Under the pieces are notes generated by a model. The model was not told where the DNA came from and searched no databases. It saw only the letters and a list, made by a program, of their open reading frames with translations. The translations under genes and the position numbers were made by a program. From Sphaerisporangium fuscum (lineage in GTDB: Bacteria > Actinomycetota > Actinomycetes > Streptosporangiales > Streptosporangiaceae), in assembly GCF_018531465.1 (NCBI RefSeq), contig NZ_JAHDTF010000038.1, positions 1-64,000 on the forward strand: a DNA stretch of 64,000 nucleotides, given 5' to 3'. Below are positions 35,980 through 44,466 of this stretch, one piece after another (within the stretch, counting starts at the first letter, position 1; each line of letters starts with the position of its first letter).

Positions 35980-37086
35980 GTGACGGCGCGGCGGAGGCTG
36001 CTGATCCTGACCGCGAGCATGGGCGCCGGGCACGACGGCGTCGCCGCCGAGCTGGCCGGGCGGCTGGAGGCGGAGGGCGCCGAGGTAGAGGTCATCGATG
36101 TCCTCCGGTTGCTCCCGATGCGGCTCGGCGCGGTGCTGCGCGGGTGGTACCGCTGGACGGTCAGACGGGCGCCGTGGCTCTACGAGCTCATCTACCAGGT
36201 CTTCTTCGTCGCCAAACGGGCGCCGTCGGCCTCCCCGGTCACGGTGCTGATCGCGTCCCGGCTCGCGCGGCTGATCGGCCGCCGCCCGCCCGACGAGGTC
36301 GTCTCGGTCTTCCACGTGGCCGCCCAGGCGACCGGGTGGCTGAGGCGGCACGGGCGGCTGCCGGCACCCGCCACGGTGCTGGTGACCGACTTCGCCGTCC
36401 ACAGGCTGTGGACGGACGGCGGCAACGACCGCTACCTGTGCCCGGCCCCGGCCGCGGTCCGGCACATCACCGCCGCGACCGGTCGTCCCGCCTACGCCTG
36501 CGCCCCGGTCGTGCGGTCCGCGTTCACCGTGCGTGGGCGACCGGCGGGGCAGGCACGTGCCCGTATCGGGGCGGGACCGGACGATCTGCTGGTGCTGGTC
36601 TCCGCCGGAGCGTGGGGCGTGGGGCACGTGGCCGGGACGGCCCGCCTGCTCGCCCGTTCCGGCCGCTACACCCCGGTCGTCCTGTGCGGGCGGGACGCGC
36701 GGCTGCGGCGCCGTCTCCAGCGGGCCGGGCACGGCATCGCCCTCGGCTGGCGCGACGACCTGCCCGACCTCATGGCGGCGGCCCACGCGCTGGTCGACAA
36801 CGCCGCCGGGCTGACCTGCGAGGAGGCCTTCGCCGCCGGGCTGCCGGTCGTCTCCTACCGGCCCATCGCCGGGCACGGCCGCGACGGCGTGCTGGCCATG
36901 GCACGCGCGGGCGTCAGCCTGCACGCGCCGGACGCGGCGGCGCTGCTGGACGCGCTCGACCGGCTCAGGGACGAGCGGCGGCGCGCTCTCCAGATCGCCC
37001 GCGCCGGCGCCCTGTTCGCGTCCCCACCGGCGCAGACCGCCCTGATCACCGCCGGAGGCCGGGAACGTGAGGCCCGGAGCCGGTGA
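35980..37086 (+). CDS. Glycosyltransferase of the MGDG synthase/MurG-like (GT28) type
   Basis: The protein has 368 residues. The N-terminal part (LLILTASMGAGHDGVAAELAGRL) matches the diacylglycerol glycosyltransferase family opening, whose members put sugars on membrane lipids. A second domain with the nucleotide-sugar region LVDNAAGLTCEEAFAAGLPVVSYRPIAGHG follows. The GTG start (VTARRRLLIL) has GGAGG eight bases upstream; a frame from 35920 overlaps the divergent deacetylase. A glycolipid product is likely by family. A link to hopanoid-containing membranes is only suggested by position. Confidence 0.85.
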   Translation: MTARRRLLILTASMGAGHDGVAAELAGRLEAEGAEVEVIDVLRLLPMRLGAVLRGWYRWTVRRAPWLYELIYQVFFVAKRAPSASPVTVLIASRLARLIGRRPPDEVVSVFHVAAQATGWLRRHGRLPAPATVLVTDFAVHRLWTDGGNDRYLCPAPAAVRHITAATGRPAYACAPVVRSAFTVRGRPAGQARARIGAGPDDLLVLVSAGAWGVGHVAGTARLLARSGRYTPVVLCGRDARLRRRLQRAGHGIALGWRDDLPDLMAAAHALVDNAAGLTCEEAFAAGLPVVSYRPIAGHGRDGVLAMARAGVSLHAPDAAALLDALDRLRDERRRALQIARAGALFASPPAQTALITAGGREREARSR

Positions 37087-37091
37087 CCGGC

Positions 37092-37985
37092 CTAGGTCGC
37101 GTAGCGGTCCACGGCCACGATCTTGCCCGCCACGTGGTGGAGCACAGCCACACCGCCCTTGCGGAGGTGGGGATCCTCGACATGGCCCTCGAAGCGGCTC
37201 TCGCACATCGCGGAGATCAGTTCGGGCAGCACCTTGCCGTGCCCGCACAGCGCCGTGGGCTCACCCTCGTCCAGCAGGGACAGGGCGAGCGCCAGCGTCA
37301 GCGGCGGGTCGTGGTCGGTCTCGGTCAGCAGCCGCTCGGTGCGGATCCGCAGCGCCTCCTCGGCGGCGTACGGCAGCAGCGTCTGCACGCATCGCCTGCT
37401 CGGTGAGCTGACCAGCGAGGTGGGGCGGTAGCCGGTCAGCAGCTCGGCGACCGTCCTGGCCTGCTCCTGTCCGGCCTCGTCGAGCGGGCGCAGGTCGTCG
37501 TCGCCGTGCCAGTCCTGGCGGTTGCCCGCGTACCCGTGCCTGACCAGCACGAACGGCGTGGTGTCCAGTGGGGCGGCCATGAGGGCCCGCAGCAGCCCGG
37601 CGTCCCATTCGTACGTCAGCCGGGTGCGCGCCTCCTCCAGGGACAGCCACTCCAGCGCGTCGACCTCGTCGGAGGGGTCCTCGGCGACCTGCTCGACGAC
37701 CCGGGCCGCCCAGTAGTCGACCCGCTTGAGCCGCCCGCCCTTGAGGTAGTGCACGGGCGGCAGGTGGCGGCCGAGCGCGACGCTCAGCCCGGTCTCCTCG
37801 GCGACCTCGCGGACCGCGCCCGCGACCACGTGCTCGCCCGGCTTGAGCTTGCCCTTGGGGAACGACCAGTCGTCGTACTTCGGCCGGTGGACCACGGCCA
37901 CCTCGGGCGCCCGGAGGTCGCCCCGCCACACGACCGCGCCGCCGGCCCTGATCAGGTCGGTGGGCTGGATCTGGCCCTCAGTCAT
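37092..37985 (-). CDS. mutT1: Nudix hydrolase fused to histidine phosphatase (MutT1-like)
   Basis: The protein has 297 residues and two domains. The Nudix domain has the full box G45-x5-E51-x7-REVAEETG (45-66). The C-terminal histidine-phosphatase domain (about 143-297) has the LVRHG motif near 146, a second arginine in SSPSRRCVQT, and GHGKVLPEL. This is the mycobacterial MutT1 arrangement, which hydrolyses 8-oxo-GTP and 8-oxo-dGTP and diadenosine polyphosphates. It overlaps the ppk stop by eight bases, and the ppk-mutT1 pair is common in actinobacteria. Confidence 0.93.
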   Translation of the reverse strand: MTEGQIQPTDLIRAGGAVVWRGDLRAPEVAVVHRPKYDDWSFPKGKLKPGEHVVAGAVREVAEETGLSVALGRHLPPVHYLKGGRLKRVDYWAARVVEQVAEDPSDEVDALEWLSLEEARTRLTYEWDAGLLRALMAAPLDTTPFVLVRHGYAGNRQDWHGDDDLRPLDEAGQEQARTVAELLTGYRPTSLVSSPSRRCVQTLLPYAAEEALRIRTERLLTETDHDPPLTLALALSLLDEGEPTALCGHGKVLPELISAMCESRFEGHVEDPHLRKGGVAVLHHVAGKIVAVDRYAT

Positions 37986-40071
37986 CGATCGTCCTCCACC
38001 GGCGGGTCGAGACCAGGTGGGACTGCAGGTCGGTGAGCGGCTCGCCGTTCTCCCCCTGGTGGTGGCGCACCCAGGTGCCGTCCCCGTTCAGCCACCACGT
38101 GCTCGTGGTGTCGGCCATGGCGAGGTCGAGCAGCTCCGACAGGTACGCCCGGTGCTGGGCGCTGTTGACCTTCACCAGGGCCTCCACGCGGCGGTCGACG
38201 TTGCGGCGCATCAGGTCGGCGCTGCCGATCCAGATCTCCGGCCGGCGGCCGCCGCCGAACTCGTAGATGCGGGAGTGTTCGAGGAACCTCCCGAGGATGC
38301 TCCTGACCCGGATGTTCTCCGACAAACCCGGGACGCCGGGCCGCAGCGTGCAGACCCCGCGCACGACGAGGTCCACCGGCACGCCGGCGCGGGAGGCGGC
38401 GTACAGGGCGTCGATCAGCGGCTCGTCCACCAGGGAGTTGGTCTTGATCCGGATCCGCGCCGGGCGCCCGGCCTGGTGGTGGGTGATCTCCCGCTCGATC
38501 CTGGTCAGCAGGCCGGCGCGCATCGAGTGGGGCGCGACGAGCAGGCGCCGGTAGGCCGAGTGGTGGGAGTAGCCGGTGAGGTGGATGAACAGGTCGGTGA
38601 TGTCCTCGCCGACCAGCGGGTCGGCCGTCAGGATGCCGAAGTCCTCGTACTGCCGGGCCGTCTTGGGGTTGTAGTTGCCCGTGCCGATGTGGCAGTACTG
38701 GCGCAGCTCGCCGGAGGCCTCCTGCCGCACCACCAGGGCGAGCTTGGCGTGGGTCTTGAGCCCGAGCACGCCGTAGACCACGTGGCAGCCGGCCTTCTCC
38801 AGCTTGCGGGCCCAGGTGATGTTGGCGTGCTCGTCGAACCTCGCCTTGATCTCGACCACGACGACGACCTGCTTGCCGGCCTCGGCGGCGTCGATCAGCG
38901 CGTCCACGATGGGCGAGTCGCCGCTGGTGCGGTAGAGGGTCTGCTTGATGGCGAGCACGTTCGGGTCGGCCGCCGCCTGCTCGATGAACCGCTGCACGCT
39001 GGTGGAGAACGAGTCGTACGGGTGGTGGACCAGGATGTCGCGCTCGCGCAGCACCGAGAAGATGTCGTCCTCGGCGTGGACGGCCTCCGCCGGGACGAAG
39101 GGGGGGAAGTGCAGCTCCCCGCGGTCGAGGTCGGCGATCGAGTGCAGCCCGGAGAGGTCGAGCGGGCCGGGCAGACGGTAGATCTCGTGGTCGGAGACGT
39201 CCAGCTCGTCGACGAGGAGGTCCAGGACCGCCGGGCTGATGGTGTCCTCGACCTCCAGCCGGACGGGCGGCCCGAAGCGCCGCATCAGGAGTTCCTTCTC
39301 CAGCGCCTGCATGAGGTTCTCGGTGACGTCCTCGTCCACGTCGAGGTCCTCGTTGCGGGTCACCCGGAAGACGTGGTGCTCGACGATCTCCATGCCCTTG
39401 AACAGGTCGCTCAGGTGCGCGGCGATCACGTCCTCCAGGGGGACGAAGCGGTCCTTGGAGGCGGCGACGAAGCGGGGGAGCTGCGAGGGGACCTTGACCC
39501 GGGCGAAGACGGTGTTGCCGTTGGCGGGGTTGCGCACGACGACCGCCAGGTTCAGCGAGAGGCCCGAGATGTACGGGAAGGGGTGCGCGGGGTCCACGGC
39601 CAGGGGGGTCAGCACCGGTCGGATCCGCTCGCGGAAGAGCTTGCGCAGGGAGGTGCGCTCGTCCCTGCTCAGGTCGTCCCAGCGGACGATCTCGATGCCC
39701 GCGCCGGCCAGTTGCGGGCAGATCTGCTTGTGGAACGTGGCGGCGTGCCGCTGGGCGAGGTCGTCGGCGATGGCGGCGATCCGCGCGAGCTCCTCGCGCG
39801 GCTTGAGGCCGCTCTTGGTGCGGAGCAGGAGGCCGGTGGCCATCCTGCGTTTCAGGCCCGCCACCCGTACACGGAAGAACTCGTCCAGGTTGCTGGCGAA
39901 GATGGCGAGGAACCGGACCCGTTCGAGCAGCGGGACCTCGGGATCCTCGGCCAGCTCCAGCACGCGCTCGTTGAAATGGAGCCAACTTTCCTCGCGGTTG
40001 AGGAAGCGGTCCTGTGGGAGGGGAAGGTGGTCAAGTCCTTCCGGGGAGGGCAGCGCGGCATCGGCGGACAT
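37978..40071 (-). CDS. ppk: Polyphosphate kinase 1
   Basis: Ppk1 reversibly makes inorganic polyphosphate from ATP. The 697-residue protein has the N domain opening RFLNREESWLHFNERVLELA, the head domain, and the two phospholipase-D-like C domains. These carry the phospho-histidine site YCHIGTGNYNPKTARQYEDFG and the second region with RRNVDRRVE. Length and motifs are standard. It is upstream of and overlaps mutT1. Three 11-base direct repeats just before it resemble a PHO box (40089-40121), which would fit phosphate-starvation control by PhoP. Confidence 0.96.
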   Translation of the reverse strand: MSADAALPSPEGLDHLPLPQDRFLNREESWLHFNERVLELAEDPEVPLLERVRFLAIFASNLDEFFRVRVAGLKRRMATGLLLRTKSGLKPREELARIAAIADDLAQRHAATFHKQICPQLAGAGIEIVRWDDLSRDERTSLRKLFRERIRPVLTPLAVDPAHPFPYISGLSLNLAVVVRNPANGNTVFARVKVPSQLPRFVAASKDRFVPLEDVIAAHLSDLFKGMEIVEHHVFRVTRNEDLDVDEDVTENLMQALEKELLMRRFGPPVRLEVEDTISPAVLDLLVDELDVSDHEIYRLPGPLDLSGLHSIADLDRGELHFPPFVPAEAVHAEDDIFSVLRERDILVHHPYDSFSTSVQRFIEQAAADPNVLAIKQTLYRTSGDSPIVDALIDAAEAGKQVVVVVEIKARFDEHANITWARKLEKAGCHVVYGVLGLKTHAKLALVVRQEASGELRQYCHIGTGNYNPKTARQYEDFGILTADPLVGEDITDLFIHLTGYSHHSAYRRLLVAPHSMRAGLLTRIEREITHHQAGRPARIRIKTNSLVDEPLIDALYAASRAGVPVDLVVRGVCTLRPGVPGLSENIRVRSILGRFLEHSRIYEFGGGRRPEIWIGSADLMRRNVDRRVEALVKVNSAQHRAYLSELLDLAMADTTSTWWLNGDGTWVRHHQGENGEPLTDLQSHLVSTRRWRTIDD

Positions 40072-40088
40072 ATGTCCAAAATGCCCTG

Positions 40089-40121
40089 CTCACTTGAACG
40101 CTAAGTTAACTTTTCCGCAAC
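40089..40121 (-). promoter_or_regulatory. Candidate PhoP (PHO-box) direct repeats before ppk
   Basis: Read on the minus strand there are three contiguous 11-base units: GTTGCGGAAAA, GTTAACTTAGC and GTTCAAGTGAG. Streptomyces PHO boxes are 11-base direct repeats that start GTTCA. Only the last unit has the full GTTCA; the others share GTT. The box ends 17 bases from the predicted ppk ATG, which is close, so the true ppk start might be slightly downstream. Confidence 0.4.
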
Positions 40122-40137
40122 GGGGGTCTTAATTACG

Positions 40138-41211
40138 CTACGCGACCGTGTCGTCGCCGTGGGTCTCGCCCCGCGCGAGCTCCGAGCGCTCCACCAACGG
40201 CACCCGCTCCACGAGCTCCACCACCTCGGGCCGCTCGCCCCGCTCGGCCGCGAGCCTCGCCCGCCGCGCGGCGTCCTTGGCCCGCTGCTCGGCCAGCTTC
40301 GCCGCCTGTGCCCGTAGCCGCTCCTGGTCACGCAGTTCCCGCGCCCGCAGCTTCTCGCGCTCGCGCAGCTCGCGTGCCCGCAGCTTCTCCTGTTCGCGGA
40401 GGAGCTTCTCCTGCTCGCGCTGCTCGCGGGCGCGGGCCTTCTCCTGCTCCTTGAGCTCTCTCTCGCGGGCCTTCTCGAGCTCCTTCAACCCCTTCTCGCG
40501 GGCCTTCTCCAGCTCCTTGAGGTGCTTGTCGGAGGCGCGCGGGGCGACGGTGAGCTCGGCGGGCAGCTGGGGCTGGGGCAGGCCGCGCACGGAGGCGGCG
40601 GTGAGGCCGGGGTAGGGCTCCAGCCCCGTCAGGCCGTTCCAGGCCAGGTTGACCAGGTGGGCGGCGACCTCCTCACGGCTGGGTCGGCGAGCGTCCAGCC
40701 ACCACTGCCCGGTGAGGGCCACCATGCCGACCAGCATCTGGGCGTACATCGGGGCGAGCGTCGGGGCGTACCCTCGGTCGGCGAACTGGTCGGCGAGGAC
40801 GTCCTCGACCTGGCTCGCGATGTCGTTGATCAGGCTGGCGAAGGTGCCGGTGCCGGAGGCCGCGTGGGAGTCGCGCACCAGGATCCGGAAGCCCTCGCTG
40901 GACTCCTCGACGTACTGCAGCAGCGCCAGGGCCGCTCGCTCCAGCCGGATGCGCGGGTGGCCGGCGTTCAGCGCGACGCCCACCAGGCTGAGCAGGCGCT
41001 GCATCTCCCGGTCGACGACGACGGCGTAGATGCCCTCTTTGCCACCGAAGTGCTCGTAGACGACGGGCTTGGAGACCTTCGCGCTCGCCGCGATCTCCTC
41101 TATGGAGGTGCCGTCGAACCCCTTCTCGGCGAACAGGCTGCGGCTGACCCTGATGAGCTGCTCTCGACGCTCCTTCCCGGTCATGCGGACGCGGGAACGG
41201 GACTCGGTCAT
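40138..41211 (-). CDS. TetR family regulator with long charged coiled-coil tail
   Basis: The protein has 357 residues. The TetR DNA-binding domain is near the N-terminus (about 14-60: LFAEKGFDGTSIEEIAASAKVSKPVVYEHFGGKEGIY). A ligand domain extends to about residue 215. A highly repetitive Lys/Glu/Arg/Leu tail follows (about 235-335), with blocks such as ELEKAREKGLKELEKA and LRARELREREKLRARELR, predicted to be a long helix or coiled coil. Typical TetR proteins are about 200 residues, so the tail is an unusual addition. It lies in the same direction as and downstream of the desaturase gene and probably controls it, since TetR-desaturase neighbours are common in actinobacteria. The start was taken as MTESRSRVR; MIRP four residues upstream is an alternative. 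Confidence 0.9.
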   Translation of the reverse strand: MTESRSRVRMTGKERREQLIRVSRSLFAEKGFDGTSIEEIAASAKVSKPVVYEHFGGKEGIYAVVVDREMQRLLSLVGVALNAGHPRIRLERAALALLQYVEESSEGFRILVRDSHAASGTGTFASLINDIASQVEDVLADQFADRGYAPTLAPMYAQMLVGMVALTGQWWLDARRPSREEVAAHLVNLAWNGLTGLEPYPGLTAASVRGLPQPQLPAELTVAPRASDKHLKELEKAREKGLKELEKARERELKEQEKARAREQREQEKLLREQEKLRARELREREKLRARELRDQERLRAQAAKLAEQRAKDAARRARLAAERGERPEVVELVERVPLVERSELARGETHGDDTVA

Positions 41212-41315
41212 GGGTCTAATCATGACTGCCTGAGCAGGGGCGGCAACCGCCGCTGTCCGCTTTAGTGGAGCTATATCCCGATTTTCACTTGCGGATTCCG
41301 CATCCCGGGGGGTGC

Positions 41316-41335
41316 GGGCCGCCGTAGGGCGGCCC
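41316..41335. terminator. Hairpin between the tetR and desaturase genes
   Basis: GGGCCGCC (41316-41323) and GGCGGCCC (41328-41335) form a perfect 8-bp stem with loop GTAG, 15 bases past the desaturase stop on the minus strand. No long T-run follows, as is usual in actinomycetes. It probably separates the desaturase and tetR transcripts. Confidence 0.6.
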
Positions 41336-41350
41336 GGCAGAGAGGCTGAG

Positions 41351-42292
41351 TCAGCCAAGCCGCTTCGCCGCCAGCCGCTCCGGCGTGGGCCACCGGACGT
41401 CGTACGCCCAGCCGGCCTGCTCGAACCAGCGGATCACGCGGGCGCTGGGGTCGATCTGCCCCTTGAGCGCGCCGTGCCGGGCCGAGGTCGGGTCGGAGTG
41501 GTGCAGGTTGTGCCAGGACTCGCCGAAGGACGGGATCGCCAGCCACCACACGTTGCGGGACTTGTCGCGCACCTCGAAGGCCTCGTCGCCGAACACGTGG
41601 CAGACGGAGTTGATCGACCAGGTGACGTGGTGGAGCAGCGAGATGCGCACGAGGCTGCCCCAGAAGAAGGCGGTGAGCGCGCCCATCCAGGACCAGGTGA
41701 CCAGGCCGCCGATCAGCGCGGGCAGCAGCAGGGACGCGGCCACGAACCAGGGGAACGCCTGGTGGATGCGGTTGACGTCCTTGTCGTTGATGAGGTCCTT
41801 GGCGAAGCGCTCCCGGTTGGTGCGCTCGGAGGAGAACATCCAGCCGATGTGGGCGAACAGCAGGCCCTTGGTCAGAGCCTTCCAGTCGTTGCCGAAGCGC
41901 CACGGCGAGTGCGGGTCGCCCTCCTTGTCGGAGTACTTGTGGTGGCGGCGGTGGGTGGCGACCCAGTCGATGACGCCCATCTCCAGCGACATGCTGCCGG
42001 CGACGGCGAGGACGATCTTCAGGCCGCGCTTGGCCTTGAAGGAGCCGTGGGTGAAGTAACGGTGCAGTCCGACCGTGACGCCGAGTCCGGTGAACACGTA
42101 GAAGACCGCGGTGATGGCGACGTCGGTCCAGCCGAGGAAGCTTCCCCAGGCCATGGGCACGGCCGCGACCAGCGCGAGGAACGGGACCGCCACGAAGATG
42201 ACGAGAAGGACGCGTTCGAAGTTGCTCTTGGGCTCGGGCTCGAGATCGGGCCTGGGCCCCGGCGGGTTCGGACGGTCTACGACAACGGTCAT
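41351..42292 (-). CDS. Acyl-CoA/fatty acid delta-9-type desaturase
   Basis: The protein has 313 residues. This membrane di-iron desaturase has the three histidine boxes HRYFTH (about 76-81), HRRHH (about 113-117) and HNLHH (about 263-267), and four hydrophobic segments in two pairs. It introduces a double bond into long acyl chains, adjusting membrane fluidity. There is no fused cytochrome b5, so an external electron donor is needed. Upstream (42347-42368) is a 22-bp near-perfect palindrome, a likely TetR operator. By position it matches a desaturase/TetR pair close to glmU in Streptomyces (recalled). Confidence 0.94.
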   Translation of the reverse strand: MTVVVDRPNPPGPRPDLEPEPKSNFERVLLVIFVAVPFLALVAAVPMAWGSFLGWTDVAITAVFYVFTGLGVTVGLHRYFTHGSFKAKRGLKIVLAVAGSMSLEMGVIDWVATHRRHHKYSDKEGDPHSPWRFGNDWKALTKGLLFAHIGWMFSSERTNRERFAKDLINDKDVNRIHQAFPWFVAASLLLPALIGGLVTWSWMGALTAFFWGSLVRISLLHHVTWSINSVCHVFGDEAFEVRDKSRNVWWLAIPSFGESWHNLHHSDPTSARHGALKGQIDPSARVIRWFEQAGWAYDVRWPTPERLAAKRLG

Positions 42293-42346
42293 GGGCTACC
42301 TCACATGATTCAAGACGAAGTCGGACCTTCTGGAGCTACGTAACCG

Positions 42347-42368
42347 TAACCTACGCCATCGTAAGTTA
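42347..42368. promoter_or_regulatory. Palindromic operator before the desaturase gene
   Basis: TAACCTACG (42347-42355) and CGTAAGTTA (42360-42368) are inverted repeats with one mismatch and a 4-base centre, 55 bases upstream of the desaturase ATG. A partial copy (ACGTAACCG) abuts it at 42338-42346. The size and position fit binding by the TetR protein encoded downstream of the desaturase. Confidence 0.55.
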
Positions 42369-42506
42369 GGAATCCCTAAGCTCGGAATGTGGGGAAGGTG
42401 ACGGTTCGGCACTCATCCCGTGGCGGATCCATGCCTTGCGGATCCATGCCCGCATCTGTTAAAAGCACAGACCCGCCCCTACCCAATGTGCGGTAGGGAA
42501 TCCCTA
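42369..42506. promoter_or_regulatory. Spacer with two copies of GGAATCCCTA in palindromes
   Basis: The 10-mer GGAATCCCTA occurs at 42369-42378 (inside TTAGG-AATC-CCTAA) and at 42497-42506 (inside the perfect odd palindrome TAGGGA-A-TCCCTA). The rest of the spacer between the desaturase promoter and tRNA-Gln (42507-42616) holds a possible -10 box TATCCT near 42580 for the tRNA, and nothing else that I can assign. Confidence 0.3.
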
Positions 42507-42616
42507 TAGGGCCCGAGACCCGCCGCTCGACCGCTTCCGGCGGAGGTAATCCGTTGAGCGGTAAGGGGCTGCGGTGGGTATCCTTGTCACCGCGGTTTGG
42601 GAAGGTCTCGAATCGG

Positions 42617-42689
42617 TCCGGCGTAGGGTAATTGGCAGCCCACCTGCCTTTGGAGCAGGGTTGTCCTGGTTCGAGTCCAGGCGCCGGAA
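42617..42689 (+). tRNA. tRNA-Gln, anticodon UUG
   Basis: A cloverleaf can be folded. The acceptor stem is TCCGGCG with CGCCGGA, plus discriminator A. The D arm is around GGGTAATTGGCAGCCC. The anticodon stem is CCTGC/GCAGG with loop CTTTGGA, giving anticodon TTG. The T arm is CCTGG-TTCGAGT-CCAGG. The 3' CCA is not encoded. Its place just upstream of glmU is conserved in related actinomycetes (recalled). Confidence 0.95.
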
Positions 42690-42860
42690 CTCTTCTTGTG
42701 CGCGTCCGCGACGACCGTCGATTCTTGGCCAGGGGGCTGGATCCCGCCGGGGAGGCGACAGGTAAGCTCACGGTGTCGGGTGGGTGGCCGTGCGGTGCCT
42801 GACTGGTAGCCGCGGTCGTCCCGCCATGTTTCAGCCGCGACGCCGAGGGAGCCTCAGTCC

Positions 42861-44387
42861 GTGAGTGTGCCGCGCCCGGCAGCCGTCATCGTCCTCGCCG
42901 CCGGCGAGGGCACCCGGATGAAGTCCAGCAAACCCAAAGTCCTCCACGAGCTATGCGGTCGCGCACTGGTCGACCACATGCTGGCCGCCGCCAGAGGGCT
43001 CGATCCCGAGCGCCTGATCGTCGTGATCGGCCACGCCCGCGAGCAGGTCCAGGCCCACCTGGACACGACCGGCTCCGACGCTCTCGCCGTGGTGCAGAGA
43101 GAGCAGAAGGGCACCGGACACGCCGTCCGCACCGTCCTCGAATCGGTCGGCGCGGTCAACGGCACGGTCCTGGTCACCTACGGCGACACGCCGCTGCTGC
43201 GCACCGAGACCCTGGCCGAGCTCCTCGCCACCCACGCGGCCGAGGGCAACGCCGTCACCGTCCTCACCGCCGAGGTCCCCGACCCCACGGGGTACGGCCG
43301 CATCATCCGCGACACCACGGGAGCCGTCCTCGAGATCGTCGAGGACAAGGACGCCTCGCCGGAGCAGAAGGCGATCAAGGAGATGAACTCCGGCGTCTAC
43401 GCCTTCGACGGGCTCCTGCTGGCCGACGGCGTCAAGCGGGTCGGCAGCTCCAACGCCCAGGGCGAGGAGTACCTCACCGACGTCCTCTCGATCCTTCGCG
43501 AGGACGGCCACCGGGTGGGCGCCTACGTCGCCGCCGACCACGTCGAGGTCGAGGGCGTCAACGACCGCGTGCAGCTCGCCTTCGCCCGCCGGGTGCTCAA
43601 CACCCGCGTCCTGGAGGGCCACATGCGCGCCGGGGTCACGATCATCGACCCCGCCTCCACCTGGATCGACGTCGGCGTCGCCATCGAGCGTGACGTGGTC
43701 GTCCACCCGGGCACGCAGCTCCACGGCCGCACGTCCATCGCGACCGGGGCCGAGGTGGGCCCGGCGACCACCCTCACCGACACCGCCGTCGGCGCCGGCG
43801 CCGTCGTCCGCAACGCCGTCTGCGAGGGCGCCGAGATCGGCGCCGAGGCGACGGTCGGCCCCTACACCTACCTCCGTCCCGGCACCCGGCTCGGGCGCAA
43901 GGCCAAGGCCGGCAGCTACGTCGAGATGAAGAACGCCGAGGTCGGCGACGGCTCCAAGGTGCCGCACCTCACCTACGTCGGCGACGCCACCATCGGCGTC
44001 GGCACCAACATCGGCGCTGCCACGATCTTCGTCAACTACGACGGCGTCAACAAGCACCACACCACGATCGGCGACCACGTCCGGGTCGGCAGCGACAGCA
44101 TGCTCGTCGCCCCGGTCACCGTGGGCGACGGCGCCTACACCGCCGCCGGCTCGGTCATCACCAACGACGTCCCGCCCGGGGCGATCGCGGTGGCGAGGGC
44201 CCGGCAGCGCAACGTCGAGGGATGGGTCGAGCGCAGGCGCGCCGGCACCGCCTCGGCGGAGGCCGCGCGGCGTGCCGCGGCCTCACAGGACGGCGGGTCC
44301 TCCCATCCAGAGGATCTTCCCGAAACGGCCGACCAGGCCGGGCAAGCCGCGCGATCGGGGGAACGAACCCCAGGGAGCGGTAAATGA
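42861..44387 (+). CDS. glmU: Bifunctional UDP-N-acetylglucosamine pyrophosphorylase/GlcN-1-P acetyltransferase
   Basis: GlmU acetylates glucosamine-1-phosphate and couples it to UTP, giving UDP-GlcNAc for the cell wall. The 508-residue protein has the uridyltransferase motif LAAGEGTRMKSSKPKVLH (about 12-29), QKGTGHAV, and GDTPLLR in the N-domain. The C-domain is a left-handed beta-helix of hexapeptide repeats (about 255-455) with the acetyl-CoA site region YVEMKNAEVGDGSKVPHLTYVGDA. A ~50-residue hydrophilic tail, rich in Ala, Ser and Glu, is an actinobacterial extension. The GTG start precedes SVPRPAAVIV. The spacer 42690-42860 shows no other feature. Confidence 0.97.
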   Translation: MSVPRPAAVIVLAAGEGTRMKSSKPKVLHELCGRALVDHMLAAARGLDPERLIVVIGHAREQVQAHLDTTGSDALAVVQREQKGTGHAVRTVLESVGAVNGTVLVTYGDTPLLRTETLAELLATHAAEGNAVTVLTAEVPDPTGYGRIIRDTTGAVLEIVEDKDASPEQKAIKEMNSGVYAFDGLLLADGVKRVGSSNAQGEEYLTDVLSILREDGHRVGAYVAADHVEVEGVNDRVQLAFARRVLNTRVLEGHMRAGVTIIDPASTWIDVGVAIERDVVVHPGTQLHGRTSIATGAEVGPATTLTDTAVGAGAVVRNAVCEGAEIGAEATVGPYTYLRPGTRLGRKAKAGSYVEMKNAEVGDGSKVPHLTYVGDATIGVGTNIGAATIFVNYDGVNKHHTTIGDHVRVGSDSMLVAPVTVGDGAYTAAGSVITNDVPPGAIAVARARQRNVEGWVERRRAGTASAEAARRAAASQDGGSSHPEDLPETADQAGQAARSGERTPGSGK

Positions 44388-44466
44388 ACCAGTGCGGCGA
44401 GCGAACCGAAAGGCACGGCGTAGTCTCGCGGGCGTGTCCGGCGAATCGCCAGGCAAGGAGGCGAGC

